From Clostridia bacterium (lineage in GTDB: Bacteria > Bacillota > Clostridia > Christensenellales > Aristaeellaceae): 64,000 nt of DNA. Below the pieces are notes generated by a model. It made no database searches. It saw only the letters and a list, made by a program, of their open reading frames with translations, and was not told the origin of the DNA. The position numbers and the translations under genes were made by a program. This document shows, in pieces, positions 16,827 through 25,844 of the stretch. Positions within the stretch are counted from its first letter, which is position 1. Every line of letters starts with the position of its first letter. The stretch is taken from assembly GCA_017512985.1 (NCBI GenBank), contig JAFWEJ010000015.1, positions 1 to 64,000 on the forward strand. Reading direction: 5' to 3'.

Positions 16827-17804
16827 ATGAGGAAGGAAATCGCGCTGAGCCTTGTACTGGTTCTGCTGCTGGCGCTGTCCGGCTGCGCCGGGAAACAGGA
16901 ACCGGCGGGGGACAACACATCCATTGTGGTGGGCTTTTCCCAGCTGGGCGCAGAGAGCTCCTGGCGCATCGCGAATACCGCGAGCATGGAGCAGGCTGCC
17001 AAAGACGCAGGATACGGCCTGATGATGGAGAACGCCAACCAGAAACAGGAGAAGCAGATCGACGCGATCCGATCTTTCATCGCATACCGGGTGGATGTGA
17101 TTGTGTTCTCGCCTATCGTGGAGACCGGCTGGGACAACGTACTCACCGAAGCAAAACAGGCCGGGATTCCCGTGATCCTGATGGACCGGATGATCGAGAC
17201 GCAGGACGACAGCCTGTATACGGCCTACATCGGCGCGGATTTTTATGCTGAAGGCCGGCGCGCCGGGGAGTACCTGATCCGCAAGGCGGACGCGACAGGC
17301 GCGGAGCACCTGAACATCGTGGAGATCTGCGGCACAACGGATTCCACACCCATGCGGGACCGGCAGAGGGGTTTCATGGACGTGATCCGGAAGGACGACC
17401 GGTTTAGCGTGATCGACAGCGTGGACGGAGACTTCCTGCGCTCCAAGGGTGAGGAATGCATGCGGGAACTGCTGGCCAAATACGGGGCGGACGGGATTGA
17501 CGTGATCTATTCCCACAATGATTCCATGACGCTTGGCGCGCTGGATGTGCTGGAAAGCGCCAATGATCCTTCTGTAAAGGATATGATCCTGATCACTGTG
17601 GACGGAGAGAAGGAAGCGGTGGACGCACTGAAAGCAGGCAGGATCAACTGCGTGGTGCAGTGCACCCCGCAGCTGGGCCCGGCAGTGATGAAACTCGTCG
17701 CCGAACTGAATGCCGGGAAGGAACTGCCCAAGGTCAACCATCCCAACGAAGGGGCTTTCACGGATTTTGACAACCTGAGCGATCCCGCGGTGGAGGGGTT
17801 CTGA
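16827..17804 (+). CDS. Lipoprotein sugar-binding protein of a sensing operon
   Basis: A periplasmic-binding-protein-like lipoprotein of about 326 residues (type 1 fold). The signal peptide ends in the lipobox LSGC. The ribose/galactose-binding style is visible in VVGFSQLGAESSWRIAN and VIVFSPIVETGWDNVL. It sits one base upstream of a histidine kinase and a response regulator and is not next to transporter genes, which suggests that it presents a sugar to the kinase, as known for XylFII-LytS type systems. The next gene follows immediately. Confidence 0.85.
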   Translation: MRKEIALSLVLVLLLALSGCAGKQEPAGDNTSIVVGFSQLGAESSWRIANTASMEQAAKDAGYGLMMENANQKQEKQIDAIRSFIAYRVDVIVFSPIVETGWDNVLTEAKQAGIPVILMDRMIETQDDSLYTAYIGADFYAEGRRAGEYLIRKADATGAEHLNIVEICGTTDSTPMRDRQRGFMDVIRKDDRFSVIDSVDGDFLRSKGEECMRELLAKYGADGIDVIYSHNDSMTLGALDVLESANDPSVKDMILITVDGEKEAVDALKAGRINCVVQCTPQLGPAVMKLVAELNAGKELPKVNHPNEGAFTDFDNLSDPAVEGF

Positions 17805-17805
17805 A

Positions 17806-19284
17806 ATGCGGCGAAACAGAATGGCCAGCATCACTGCCCAGGTCCGCAGGTCGGTCACGTCTATTGCGGTCCTGCTGGCGGTGCCCGCGCTGATCGGCCT
17901 GGCGGTCATGATGATGTATTCATCGCGGACGCAGGCGATGATCCGCCGCATGGACGCGGCGGCGCGCATGAAACCGGTCCTGGAGAGCACGATCTCAGAG
18001 AACCTGTTTTCCGTGGCGGCAGGCCGGATTTCCTTCAAGGATAGCGGCGTTGAAGAGCTGATCACAGAGACGGACAAGACGCTGGACATGCTGCTGGGGG
18101 AGACCCAGGGCAGCGGCCAGATGCAGCTGACGATTGCCCGCCGGACTATGGACACCCTGGAACAATACGCCTATAAGGTCAGGGACGGTATGGCGTCAGG
18201 TACGCCGATCATCGAGATCGAAGGCATCGTGGACGAGGTGCGGAATGTCGGCCGCCTGGTGGCGGATATGCTGGACGCGTTCACCACGGACGAAATTGCC
18301 AACGCGACCGTGGCCAGCAGAGGGCTGCGCACGATCGTGACGATCGCTGCCGTAACGGAGATCCTGCTCCTGCTGTTCGCGTTCATCCGGACCCGCAATG
18401 AGACCCGCAGGCTGACCAGTTCCATCCATACTGAGATCTATTCACTGGAAGAAACGGTCCGACGCATCGCTGAAGGCAATTTCGGCGACCGCGTCCGGGA
18501 CATGAACGTGGTGGAACTGAAGGAACTGGGCGAACAAATCAACCAGATGGCGGACCGGCTGGAAACGCTGATCGAGCAGGTCCGGCAGAAACAGGACAAC
18601 CTGGCCCGGGCAGAACTCCGTACGCTGCAGGCACAGATCAATCCGCATTTCCTGTACAATACGCTGGATACGATCGTCTGGCAGGCTGAATCCGGCAAGG
18701 GGGACGAGGTCGTCCGCCTGACCCGGAACCTCAGCGACTTCTTCCGGATCTCCCTGTCCTCCGGCGCGGACTGGATCCCGGTCAGCCAGGAACTGAAGCA
18801 TGTTTCCGCCTACCTCAGCATCCAGAAGACCCGCTACCGGGATATCCTGGATTACGAGGTGGAACAGCCAGAAGGGCTGGAAGAGATCTATATGCTCAAG
18901 CTGCTCCTGCAGCCGCTGGTCGAGAACGCCCTGTATCACGGCATCAAGAACAAGCGCGGAGGCGGAAAGATCTCTGTGCTGGTGAAACGCCAGAATCGTG
19001 TACTGACGTTTACTGTGGCAGATAACGGAAGAGGCATGACGCCGGAACAACTGAAGGAACTGCAGGAGAGTCTCCGGGCGGAAACACCGACAGCGCCGGC
19101 AACGCTGGAGCCGGGCCATTCCGGCTTCGGTATGCGGAACGTGGATATGCGGATCCGCCTGTATTACGGAAAGCAGACAGGACTCCTGATCCGTTCCGGC
19201 CCGGAAGGGACGGAGGTATCCTTTGGTATTCCGATCCGTACAAGGGAGGAAATCGATCATGATGAAAGTCTTTCTCGTGGATGA
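17806..19284 (+). CDS. Sensor histidine kinase, YesM/LytS type
   Basis: A 492-residue membrane kinase. TM helix near residues 20-42, an extracytoplasmic region of about 130 residues, a second TM near 168-188, a HAMP linker, then the His_kinase domain with phospho-acceptor His281 in QINPHFLYNTLD, and a HATPase domain with VENALYHGIKNK and DNGRGM. It probably responds to the upstream lipoprotein and phosphorylates the AraC-type regulator downstream, whose gene starts 26 bases before this one ends. Confidence 0.9.
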   Translation: MRRNRMASITAQVRRSVTSIAVLLAVPALIGLAVMMMYSSRTQAMIRRMDAAARMKPVLESTISENLFSVAAGRISFKDSGVEELITETDKTLDMLLGETQGSGQMQLTIARRTMDTLEQYAYKVRDGMASGTPIIEIEGIVDEVRNVGRLVADMLDAFTTDEIANATVASRGLRTIVTIAAVTEILLLLFAFIRTRNETRRLTSSIHTEIYSLEETVRRIAEGNFGDRVRDMNVVELKELGEQINQMADRLETLIEQVRQKQDNLARAELRTLQAQINPHFLYNTLDTIVWQAESGKGDEVVRLTRNLSDFFRISLSSGADWIPVSQELKHVSAYLSIQKTRYRDILDYEVEQPEGLEEIYMLKLLLQPLVENALYHGIKNKRGGGKISVLVKRQNRVLTFTVADNGRGMTPEQLKELQESLRAETPTAPATLEPGHSGFGMRNVDMRIRLYYGKQTGLLIRSGPEGTEVSFGIPIRTREEIDHDESLSRG

Positions 19285-20827
19285 CGAGATCGCCATCCGG
19301 GAGAATCTGCGGAATTCCTTTCCGTGGGAAGAAAAGGGATATCAGCTGGTCGGGGAGGCTCCGGACGGCGAAATGGCGCTGCCGATGCTGCGGGACCTGA
19401 ACGCAGATATCCTGCTGACGGATATCCGGATGCCCTTCATGGACGGGATGAAACTGTGCGAGGAAGTGCAGAAGACGATGCCGTGGGTGGAACGGATTAT
19501 TCTGTCCGGCTACGACGATTTTGCCTACGCCCAGAAAGCCATTTCCCTGGGCGTGAAGGAATACCTGCTCAAACCCGTGACCGCAAAGGAACTGGAGGCT
19601 GCGCTGGACCGGGTCAGCAAACAGATTGAGGAAAAGCGCCGGGACCGGGAAAACCTGACCGCGCTGCGGGAAAGGCTGTCTTCCGGCAACCAGTTCCTGC
19701 GGGACAAGCTGCTGGCCTCCCTGTTCACCGACGAGGGGGACAGCGAGGATGATGAGGCGCTGCTCCGCCAGATGCGTGACCTGGGCGTGAACCTGACCGC
19801 GGGATGCTACGCGGTGATCGATATCGCTTTCCCGGCAGAAGGGGAAAAACGGATGAACTGCCGGAACGCGCTGGTCTCCCTTGCAGAGATGAGCGGCGGC
19901 GGCGTATACGTCTGCGGCGCGCCGAAAGGCGCCAGGGCGCTGGTGCTGGGCGACAATCCGGAGGATACGGAGGAGCGAGCTTATTCCTTTGCGAATTCCG
20001 CAATGCACCTGCCGGACCTGGCCCGGGAAAAACGGCTGTTAATCTCCATTGGCGATACGGTGACGGATTTCCATGATATCCGCCAGTCCATGAAGAACGC
20101 ACGCCATGCCCGCCACCTGCAGGGACCGGAAGCAAATGAGGAACGGAAAATCATCGGGGTCAATGAGACCGCGGGACAGTTCAGCCCCCTGTCCGAGACA
20201 GAACTCAGCCCTCTGTATGAGCGTCTGCAGTATGCCGCGGAGGATGAGGTGGAGCCGATCCTGACGGAATATAACCGTTCCCTGGACCCGGCGCTTGCAC
20301 TTGGCTACCTCCGGGTAGCCGGACTGCTGGCGGCCCGTCGGATCATCCAGGAAGCCGAAGGTTCACCGAAGGAAGTACTCTCGGATGAACTGGTGGAGGA
20401 AACAATGCATACGGAAGGGGAGGAAGGTTACCGCCTGCTCTCCGAACTGCTGAAAAAGGCGATCGCTTTCCGCAACCACAACCGGGCCGGATACGGTGAT
20501 CCGACGATCAGCCGGGCGAGGGCTTACCTGTCTGAGCATTATGCGGACCCGAACCTGATGCTGCAGGACGTGGCCGGGGAGGTGCATCTGTCCCAGAGCC
20601 ATTTCTCGACTGTGTTCGCCCAGGAAACAGGCCTGACATTCACCCAGTACCTGACCGCCCTGCGCATCGGCAAGGCGAAGGAACTGCTGGAGGCGACGGA
20701 AATGCGTTCCTCCCAGATCGCGCAGGAAGTCGGCTATAACGATTCCCATTATTTCAGCTACCTGTTCAAGAAAACGACCGGCATGACTCCAAGCGAATAT
20801 CGCCGGGCCAACCGGACGGAAGCATAA
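19259..20827 (+). CDS. AraC-type response regulator
   Basis: About 522 residues. Receiver domain at the N-terminus with VDDE and phospho-acceptor Asp55 in LLTDIRMPFMDG, a long linker of about 290 residues, and a C-terminal AraC helix-turn-helix pair (DVAGEVHLSQSHFSTVFAQE and RSSQIAQEVGYNDSHYFSYL). This YesN-like layout normally activates sugar-uptake genes. Start chosen at 19259 (AGGGAGGA 9 bases upstream). The likely target is the CUT2 transporter operon that follows a terminator. Confidence 0.9.
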   Translation: MMKVFLVDDEIAIRENLRNSFPWEEKGYQLVGEAPDGEMALPMLRDLNADILLTDIRMPFMDGMKLCEEVQKTMPWVERIILSGYDDFAYAQKAISLGVKEYLLKPVTAKELEAALDRVSKQIEEKRRDRENLTALRERLSSGNQFLRDKLLASLFTDEGDSEDDEALLRQMRDLGVNLTAGCYAVIDIAFPAEGEKRMNCRNALVSLAEMSGGGVYVCGAPKGARALVLGDNPEDTEERAYSFANSAMHLPDLAREKRLLISIGDTVTDFHDIRQSMKNARHARHLQGPEANEERKIIGVNETAGQFSPLSETELSPLYERLQYAAEDEVEPILTEYNRSLDPALALGYLRVAGLLAARRIIQEAEGSPKEVLSDELVEETMHTEGEEGYRLLSELLKKAIAFRNHNRAGYGDPTISRARAYLSEHYADPNLMLQDVAGEVHLSQSHFSTVFAQETGLTFTQYLTALRIGKAKELLEATEMRSSQIAQEVGYNDSHYFSYLFKKTTGMTPSEYRRANRTEA

Positions 20828-20867
20828 AAAAAGTCCACCGTGAAAGAAAGATTTTGAACTGTTTTCT

Positions 20868-20877
20868 TGTACGTACA
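20868..20877. promoter_or_regulatory. Palindrome TGTACGTACA
   Basis: A perfect 10-base palindrome in the leader of the transporter operon, about 34 bases upstream of the terminator hairpin. It is a candidate regulator site, but AraC proteins usually bind direct repeats, so the assignment is weak. Confidence 0.25.
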
Positions 20878-20910
20878 TGGCAAAAACGGAAAATTTCACA
20901 CCAAAACAAT

Positions 20911-20945
20911 AATCCTCTGTATTTCAATCACAGGGGATTTTTTCT
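20911..20945 (+). terminator. Terminator between sensing and transport operons
   Basis: AATCCTCTGT and ACAGGGGATT pair with one G-U around a 9-base loop, followed by TTTTTT. It separates the regulator gene from the binding-protein gene. A TATACT at 20945-20950 just after it may be the -10 of the transport operon, although its -35 is poor. Confidence 0.7.
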
Positions 20946-20997
20946 ATACTGTCACCAAGATGGCTCATAAGCCAAAATATGAATGGAGGATAAACCC

Positions 20998-22011
20998 ATG
21001 AAGAAGATTCTCGCTCTGGTACTCGCTCTGGCGATGGTACTGGCTGCCACGGCTGCTCTGGCTGACGGCATCAAGGTCGGCATCATCAACCTCGACCCCT
21101 CTGAATCCGGCTATCGTGAAGCCAATGTTAAGAAAAACGCTGAAGTTTTCAGCACAGAGAATGGTTATGACCCCATTTTCATCACCGCTACTGATGTGCA
21201 GAAGCAGGTTGAAGCAATCAACACCTTCGTTAACGAGCAGGTTGACTACATTCTGATTTCTGCCGCCAACGATGAAGGCTATGATGAAGCACTGGAAGCT
21301 GCAAAAACTGCCGGTGTGAAGGTCATCCTTTTCGACCGTATGATCGCATGCGATGCGGATCTGTATGAAGCCGCTGTTGTTTCCGACATGAGACTCGAAG
21401 GCGAGACCGCTGTTAAGTGGCTGGAGAGCCTGGAACTGGATGAGTACAAAGTTCTGCATATTCAGGGACAGCTGGGCAGCGCCGCTCAGAAGGGCCGCTC
21501 CGAGCCCCTGCAGGAGAAGTGCGAGGCCGATGAGAAGTGGACCATGGTCCGCGAAGGCACCGGCGGAGACAAGTGGGATCCCAATGAAGCCCGCACGATT
21601 GCTGAAGCCGCGATCAATGCCGGCGAAGACTTCAACATTGTTTACGCTGAGAACGACGGCATGGCCGCTGGTGTTGTGGCCGCTCTGGACAAGGCCGGCA
21701 TCGAGCACGGCGTTGGCAAAAAAGTTATCGTCATGGGCTTTGACTGCAATAAGTGGGCTCTGAAGAGACTGCTGGATCAGGAATGGAACTATGACGGACA
21801 GTGCAACCCCTTCGTAGCTCCTGTCATCGATGAGATGATTAAAAAGATCGAAGCCGGCGAATCCATTGCTGACATGCTGAATGATCAGAAGCAGTACATC
21901 AGTGTGGAAGTTGGATTCGATGCCCGTACGATCACTCAGGAAGATATCGATACTTACGGCCTGGGCAAGATCGACGAAGGCGCTCCCGTGTTTGAAGAAG
22001 CAGCAGAATAA
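20998..22011 (+). CDS. Sugar-binding protein of a CUT2 ABC transporter
   Basis: A secreted type 1 sugar-binding protein of about 338 residues with a Sec signal (KKILALVLALAMVLAATAALA). It resembles RbsB/YtfQ: VGIINLDPSESGYREAN, QVDYILISAANDEG and VLIFDRM-like VKVILFDRMIA. Binding-cleft residues cannot be assigned to one sugar. It has GGAGGA upstream and is followed by a strong hairpin before the ATPase gene, consistent with higher expression of the binding protein. Confidence 0.85.
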   Translation: MKKILALVLALAMVLAATAALADGIKVGIINLDPSESGYREANVKKNAEVFSTENGYDPIFITATDVQKQVEAINTFVNEQVDYILISAANDEGYDEALEAAKTAGVKVILFDRMIACDADLYEAAVVSDMRLEGETAVKWLESLELDEYKVLHIQGQLGSAAQKGRSEPLQEKCEADEKWTMVREGTGGDKWDPNEARTIAEAAINAGEDFNIVYAENDGMAAGVVAALDKAGIEHGVGKKVIVMGFDCNKWALKRLLDQEWNYDGQCNPFVAPVIDEMIKKIEAGESIADMLNDQKQYISVEVGFDARTITQEDIDTYGLGKIDEGAPVFEEAAE

Positions 22012-22048
22012 TCCGGTTCACGACTGAACCAAACTGCGAACCCTATAT

Positions 22049-22098
22049 GGCGCGGTATGAACAAACGATAATGCGCGCGTTCATACCGCGCCATTTTT
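22049..22098 (+). terminator. Partial terminator between binding protein and ATPase genes
   Basis: A perfect 14-base stem GGCGCGGTATGAAC / GTTCATACCGCGCC with a 16-base loop and a short T run (ATTTTTG). Such intra-operon hairpins protect the upstream mRNA and lower downstream expression. Confidence 0.65.
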
Positions 22099-22145
22099 GA
22101 GAACAAGAAACGGCCCCAAGCTGCCGGCCGGAAGGAGAGCCCCAG

Positions 22146-23654
22146 ATGCAAAATGACACGATACTGACAATGCGGGGGATCGACAAACAGTTTCCCGGCA
22201 CACGCGCGCTGAGCAAGGTGGACTTTACCCTGCGCAAGGGCGAGATCCACGCCCTGATGGGAGAAAACGGCGCCGGGAAATCCACGCTGATCAAGGTGCT
22301 GACAGGCGTTTATGAGAAGGACGGCGGGAGCATCTGGCTCGAAGGCGTGGAAGGAGAAGCGCACATTCATTCTCCTCAGGATGCCCAGAAGCTGGGTATC
22401 GCCACGGTGTACCAGGAGATCACGCTGTGCCCGAATCTGACCGTGGCGGAGAATATGTATATCGGCCGGACGGAGGGGCAGATAGTTCCATGGAAAGAAT
22501 ATGAAAAAAAGGCGACTGCCCTGCTGAACAACCTGGGAATCCCGGCCCGGGCCAAGCAGGAACTGAATCATTGTTCCCTGGCAGTACAACAGATGGTTGC
22601 CATCGCACGGGCGGTTGATATGAACTGCAAGGTTCTGATCCTCGACGAGCCGACGTCTTCCCTGGATGACAAAGAGGTGGAGATGCTGTTCAGCCTGATG
22701 CGGGATCTGAAGAGCCGGGGCGTCGGGATCATCTTTGTTACCCACTTCCTGGAGCAGGTGTATGAGGTCAGCGATCGGATTACTGTGCTCCGTAACGGCG
22801 AACTGGTCGGAGAATATGCGATTGAAGACCTGCCGCAGGTGGAGCTGGTCGCGAAGATGATGGGGAAGGACCTGCACGATCTTTCCGATCTGGAACAGAT
22901 CGGATCAAAACACAAAGCTGAGGACGAGATCATCTATGAGGCTCAAAAGATCTCCAGCTCTGAGAGCAAGCCTTTCGATTTCAGCATTCACAAGGGCGAA
23001 GTCAACGGCTTTACCGGCCTGCTTGGTTCCGGACGGAGCGAGAGCGTCCGGGCAATCTTCGGCGCAGACCGCGTGACCGGCGGCAAGGTGAAGATGAAAG
23101 GGAAAGAGGTAAAAATCTCCAAGCCGCACGATGCCATGAAAGCCGGCATCGGATACCTGCCGGAGGACCGGAAGAAAGACGGCATCATCGCTGACCTGAG
23201 TGTGAGGGAAAATATCATCCTTGCCCTGCAGGTTATGAGAGGTTTCTTCCGCCCGATGAGCAAAGCGCAGATGGAGGCGTTTGCGGACGAGTATATCAAG
23301 GCGCTGAATATTAAGACAGCCAGCCAGGACACATTGGTGGGCAGCCTGTCCGGCGGCAACCAGCAGAAAGTAATCCTGGCCCGGTGGCTGCTGACCCATC
23401 CGGATTACCTGATTCTGGACGAGCCGACCCGCGGCATCGATGTCGGCACCAAGCTTGAAATCCAGAAGCTGGTGCTGAAACTGGCTGCTGAGGAAAACAT
23501 GAGCATCACGTTTATCTCCTCTGAAATTGAAGAAATGCTGAGGACATGCAGCAGGCTGATCGTTATGAGGGACCGGAACATTGTTGGTGAACTGACCGGG
23601 GATCAGCTGACGCAGGCACAGGTCATGAAGACCATTGCGGGAGGTGGACAGTAA
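22146..23654 (+). CDS. CUT2 ABC transporter ATPase (MglA/YtfR-like)
   Basis: A 502-residue protein with two nucleotide-binding domains. Domain 1 has Walker A GENGAGKSTL and Walker B LILDEPTSSLD; its signature loop is degenerate. Domain 2 has a degenerate Walker A (LLGSGRSE) and the signature LSGGNQQKV with LILDEPTRGIDVG. This asymmetry is normal for ribose/galactose/galactofuranose ATPases. It powers sugar import with the two permeases that follow directly. Confidence 0.92.
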   Translation: MQNDTILTMRGIDKQFPGTRALSKVDFTLRKGEIHALMGENGAGKSTLIKVLTGVYEKDGGSIWLEGVEGEAHIHSPQDAQKLGIATVYQEITLCPNLTVAENMYIGRTEGQIVPWKEYEKKATALLNNLGIPARAKQELNHCSLAVQQMVAIARAVDMNCKVLILDEPTSSLDDKEVEMLFSLMRDLKSRGVGIIFVTHFLEQVYEVSDRITVLRNGELVGEYAIEDLPQVELVAKMMGKDLHDLSDLEQIGSKHKAEDEIIYEAQKISSSESKPFDFSIHKGEVNGFTGLLGSGRSESVRAIFGADRVTGGKVKMKGKEVKISKPHDAMKAGIGYLPEDRKKDGIIADLSVRENIILALQVMRGFFRPMSKAQMEAFADEYIKALNIKTASQDTLVGSLSGGNQQKVILARWLLTHPDYLILDEPTRGIDVGTKLEIQKLVLKLAAEENMSITFISSEIEEMLRTCSRLIVMRDRNIVGELTGDQLTQAQVMKTIAGGGQ

Positions 23655-23655
23655 G

Positions 23656-24723
23656 ATGAACGCAAAAAAAACACGGAAAGCAGGTGGCATCGGCCAGCTG
23701 ATGATTCCGTTGATCGCGTTGGGAGTCCTGATTCTTTTCAATCTGATCCGCGATCCCGGCTTCTTCAGCATTTCCCTCAGCAATACCGGCGTGCTGACCG
23801 GAAACCTGGTCAGTGTGATTGACAGTGCCAGCGAGCTGGCCATCATCGCGATGGGCATGACCTTGGTGACTGCGTCCTGCGGCGGACAGGATATCTCCGT
23901 CGGCGCGGTCGGAGCAATTGCCGGCAGTATCTTTGTCTGCACCCTGCAGGCTATGGGCAGGATTACCATCTGGAGTGTGATTCTTGGCATCATTTTCTGC
24001 ATTGGTGTTGCGATTATGTTCTGCTGTTTCAACGGAACACTCGTTTCGGTATTTAAGATCCAGCCGATGATCGCGACGCTGATCCTGTTCTCCTGCGGCC
24101 GATCTATTGCTTACTGGTTCAGCGGCAGCGCCACACCACAGCTGAGCAGTCCCATTATTGTGGCGATGGGCATAACAATTCCGGGCATTCCTGTCCCAAC
24201 GCCGATTTTCGCGGTCGTTCTGATGGGTATTCTGCTGAGCCTGGTATTCAGGTTCACCAATCTGCGGCTGTATACCCAGTCTGTTGGCATAAACCAGGGA
24301 GCTGCAAGGCTGAACGGAATTAATCCTGTGATGATCAAGATGCTCAGTTTTGTGATCCTGGGCGTGTGCGTGGCGATCGCCGGGGTAATCGGCGTAAGCC
24401 GGATCGGCCAGATTGCGCACCAGACGCTGCTGGTTGAAATTGAAATGGACGCAATTCTCGCGGTTGCCATTGGTGGTAACAGCCTGGGAGGCGGCCGTTT
24501 CAGGGTTGTAGGCAGCGTGATAGGCGCTTATATCATCAAGATGCTGACGATTACGCTTTATGCCATGAGTGTTGCGCCGGCAAACGTGAAAGCTTATAAG
24601 GCCATAGTAATAATATTAATTGTACTTGCCGGTTCTCCGGTAATCAGAAACCGCGCTGCTGTTTTGTTGAACAGGTTCCGTATCGGCAAAGAAACAAAGG
24701 CAGCCGCAAAGGGGGTGAACTGA
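23656..24723 (+). CDS. CUT2 ABC transporter permease 1
   Basis: A permease of about 355 residues of the BPD_transp_2 family (YtfT/RbsC-like) with around nine hydrophobic segments. Signature features include SCGGQDISVGAVGAIAGSI, the coupling region VGINQGAARLNGINP and the late AVAIGGNSLGGG loop. The ATG at 23656 follows GGGAGGTGG. Two different permeases after the ATPase match the YtfT-YjfF arrangement, which favours galactofuranose or a related pentose/furanose, but this is inference. Confidence 0.88.
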   Translation: MNAKKTRKAGGIGQLMIPLIALGVLILFNLIRDPGFFSISLSNTGVLTGNLVSVIDSASELAIIAMGMTLVTASCGGQDISVGAVGAIAGSIFVCTLQAMGRITIWSVILGIIFCIGVAIMFCCFNGTLVSVFKIQPMIATLILFSCGRSIAYWFSGSATPQLSSPIIVAMGITIPGIPVPTPIFAVVLMGILLSLVFRFTNLRLYTQSVGINQGAARLNGINPVMIKMLSFVILGVCVAIAGVIGVSRIGQIAHQTLLVEIEMDAILAVAIGGNSLGGGRFRVVGSVIGAYIIKMLTITLYAMSVAPANVKAYKAIVIILIVLAGSPVIRNRAAVLLNRFRIGKETKAAAKGVN

Positions 24724-25788
24724 GTGAAACGCAGAGAACCTTTAACAAATACTCAGTTGCTTATGACCATTGCGATCGGTATTTTTATCGGTATGTATGC
24801 TTTGGCCATGGCTTTCCTGGGCGGTGGTTTCCTGAAGGCACAACAGTTTTTTGACATACTGAATGACAACTCTTTTCTGATCCTCCTCGGCTGTGCCCTG
24901 ACGATAGTTATGATCGGCGGAGGTATCAATATCAGTGTTGGCGGTGTGGTCGGCCTGACTGTTATGGCCTGTGCACTCTATCTGAACGGGACTAATATTG
25001 AGAACAGCACATTAAGTATTAGTGTAACCTTATTACTTGCTTTAGGGATCGGTTTGGCCTTTGGCATAGGACAGGGTTTTCTGATCAGCTATATGGAAAT
25101 ACAGCCGTTTATTGTAACACTGGCCGGAATGTTCCTTGCAAGAGGTCTGACAACAATGCTGTCCATCTATCCGGTGAAGGTTACTCATGAGGGCTTTAAG
25201 GAGTTGGTTAAGCAGAAATTGCAGATACCTTTCCTGGGATATATTGCCAAGAACGGAAACCTGATCCCTGCGAAGCTGGAGATTGGCGCTATCGTTGCAC
25301 TTGTAATGCTGATTCTCACCTGGTACCTGCTCAAACACGTTAAGCTGGGCAGAGACATTTACGCGCTGGGCGGAAACCAGCAGAGTGCGCTGATGCTGGG
25401 TATTAACGTGAAGCGTTCCCGGTTTCTGAGCTATGTTATCAGTGGATTTCTGAGCGGTCTTGCCGGATTTGTTTATCTGCTGCATATGCCTGCCGGCAAA
25501 GCAGATACTGCAAATGCCAGTGAAATGGACGCAATTGCGGCTTCCATTATCGGCGGCACGCTGCTGACCGGCGGCGTCGGTAATGTATTCGGTACTTTCT
25601 TTGGCGTGTTGATTCTTGCAACAATCAAGAAGATAATTGTACTGAGCCCGTTGAACGACAGCTGGTGGCAGGATATGGCCAGCGGCGCCATGCTGGGGTT
25701 CTTTATTCTGCTGCAGAGTATCGTGCTCAGCACCCGTGAGAAGCGGAAGATCAAGGCAGCCGATAAAGCGGCATTGCAAAAAGGATAA
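24724..25788 (+). CDS. CUT2 ABC transporter permease 2
   Basis: A second permease, 354 residues, starting at GTG directly after the previous stop (TGAGTG). It has the same fold: GGGINISVGGVVGLTVMA, the coupling loop ALGGNQQSALMLGINVKR, and IGGTLLTGGVGNVFGT near the end. It should form the heterodimeric channel with permease 1. Codon use is slightly more AT-rich than the neighbours. A bidirectional terminator follows. Confidence 0.88.
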   Translation: MKRREPLTNTQLLMTIAIGIFIGMYALAMAFLGGGFLKAQQFFDILNDNSFLILLGCALTIVMIGGGINISVGGVVGLTVMACALYLNGTNIENSTLSISVTLLLALGIGLAFGIGQGFLISYMEIQPFIVTLAGMFLARGLTTMLSIYPVKVTHEGFKELVKQKLQIPFLGYIAKNGNLIPAKLEIGAIVALVMLILTWYLLKHVKLGRDIYALGGNQQSALMLGINVKRSRFLSYVISGFLSGLAGFVYLLHMPAGKADTANASEMDAIAASIIGGTLLTGGVGNVFGTFFGVLILATIKKIIVLSPLNDSWWQDMASGAMLGFFILLQSIVLSTREKRKIKAADKAALQKG

Positions 25789-25800
25789 GAACAATATAAA

Positions 25801-25840
25801 ACAGCCGTACCCGGAGCAAACCCGGATACGGCTGATTTTT
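25801..25840 (+). terminator. Bidirectional terminator
   Basis: CAGCCGTACCCGG and CCCGGATACGGCTG pair around a short loop, with TTTTTT on the plus strand and a shorter T run on the minus strand. It ends the transporter operon and the convergent gene at 25845. Confidence 0.75.
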
Positions 25841-25844
25841 TCTG

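Noticed and set aside
15750..18155. An 801-codon open frame on the minus strand
   Set aside because: It lies antisense to the VanY-type, binding-protein and kinase genes, all of which have recognisable domains and ribosome sites. Its length comes from GC-rich codon use.
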